DNA of 21,663 bases from Ga0077527 sp021300125 (GTDB lineage: Bacteria; Pseudomonadota; Gammaproteobacteria; Burkholderiales; SG8-41). The DNA is taken from positions 1 through 21,663 of the forward strand of contig JBKDUF010000029.1 of assembly GCA_046339595.1 (NCBI GenBank), given 5' to 3'. The notes below the pieces were generated by a model. It saw nothing but the letters and a program-made list of their open reading frames with translations. It was not told where the DNA came from and did no database searches. A program made the position numbers and the translations under genes. Below are positions 21,489 to 21,663 of this stretch, piece by piece; within the stretch, counting starts at the first letter, position 1; every line of letters begins with the position of its first letter.

Positions 21489-21663
21489 CTACTTGCGCCC
21501 GCCCTTGCCCTGGTGGATCGCCGCGGCGTGCGCCGCGAGCTTTTCGGCTTCCGCCTTGCGGCCCAGTTCCAGCAGCACCCGGGCCAGGTTGTTCAGCGTG
21601 ATCGCAGTCCTCGGATTGTCCGGGCCCAGCGACTTCTCGCGCAGCGCCAGCGCGCGGCGCAGC
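21489..21663 (-). CDS. TPR-repeat protein, C-terminal end (runs off the window)
   Basis: Minus-strand reading gives a frame ending at TAG (21489-21491) that encodes LRRALALREKSLGPDNPRTA, then ITLNNLARVLLELGRKAEAE, then a basic tail ending QGKGGRK. The pattern R-A-L-x-x-R-E-K-x-LGPDNP-x-T-A-x-x-LNNLA matches kinesin-light-chain-type tetratricopeptide repeats (TPR_10/TPR_12), which mediate protein contacts. Only about 57 residues are inside the window, so domain content upstream is unknown. It has normal high-GC codon use. Confidence 0.75.
   Translation of the reverse strand, partial: LRRALALREKSLGPDNPRTAITLNNLARVLLELGRKAEAEKLAAHAAAIHQGKGGRK

Noticed and set aside
1..21663. CRISPR arrays, tRNA or rRNA genes, insertion sequences, integrases
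   Set aside because: No regularly spaced direct repeats, no tRNA-like cloverleaf with CCA end and no transposase or recombinase motifs were noticed on either strand by eye.

Overview
The window is about 21.7 kb of chromosomal DNA from a high-GC bacterium. Gene content and order point to a betaproteobacterium, probably of the Burkholderiales: a Bug/TctC-type tricarboxylate-transporter binding protein, metG divergent from an apbC/mrp gene, aroC next to an MFS gene, a TssQ-like lipoprotein and a 750-residue Orn/Lys/Arg decarboxylase. Almost every native gene has strongly GC-rich third codon positions. This placement is inference from family knowledge; no rRNA, tRNA or CRISPR array was seen.

Layout. 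1-207 (-): 5' part of an MFS transporter. 264-1976 (-): AT-rich DUF262/DUF1524 (GmrSD-like) putative defence nuclease, apparently inserted between the MFS gene and aroC. 2043-3206 (-): aroC. 3268-3462 (+): small hypothetical gene. 3506-4957 (-): M17 leucyl aminopeptidase. 5043-8013 (+): compact run thyA, folA, Sel1-repeat exported protein and ornithine-cyclodeaminase-family gene, with overlaps or 4-bp gaps. 8010-10729 (-): two tandem paralogous PaaK/CapK-like adenylate-forming ligases. 10778-11788 (+): Bug-type binding protein, divergent from the ligases. 11838-14081 (-): Orn/Lys/Arg decarboxylase. 14283-15380 (-): Mrp/ApbC. 15569-17773 (+): metG with a C-terminal tRNA-binding domain. 17776-18186 (+): TssQ-like lipoprotein. 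18272-19381 (+): mandelate-racemase-type enolase-superfamily enzyme. 19412-21028 (-): SulP anion transporter. 21188-21469 (+): acylphosphatase. 21489-21663 (-): C-terminal end of a TPR protein.

How the genes relate. Most are housekeeping: thyA and folA form the dTMP/tetrahydrofolate couple, and aroC, metG, mrp and pepA are core. The accessory content consists of the lone DUF262 gene, the two ligases with the facing OCD-family gene and the divergent Bug receptor, and the MR-type dehydratase/racemase.

The most unusual signals are not whole genes. (1) A roughly 20-35 bp AT-rich motif (core about YAATAAAAWCAATKRCTTR) occurs in five more or less degenerate copies, three between genes and two inside coding sequences. 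(2) A roughly 490-bp low-GC patch (about 47% by hand count) lies inside metG. (3) thyA, and possibly the Bug gene, has its -10 box so close to the start codon that the transcript should be leaderless. (4) A palindromic ATTATAAT could serve as the -10 box for both divergent ligase and Bug promoters. There are no gene-free stretches longer than about 200 bp.
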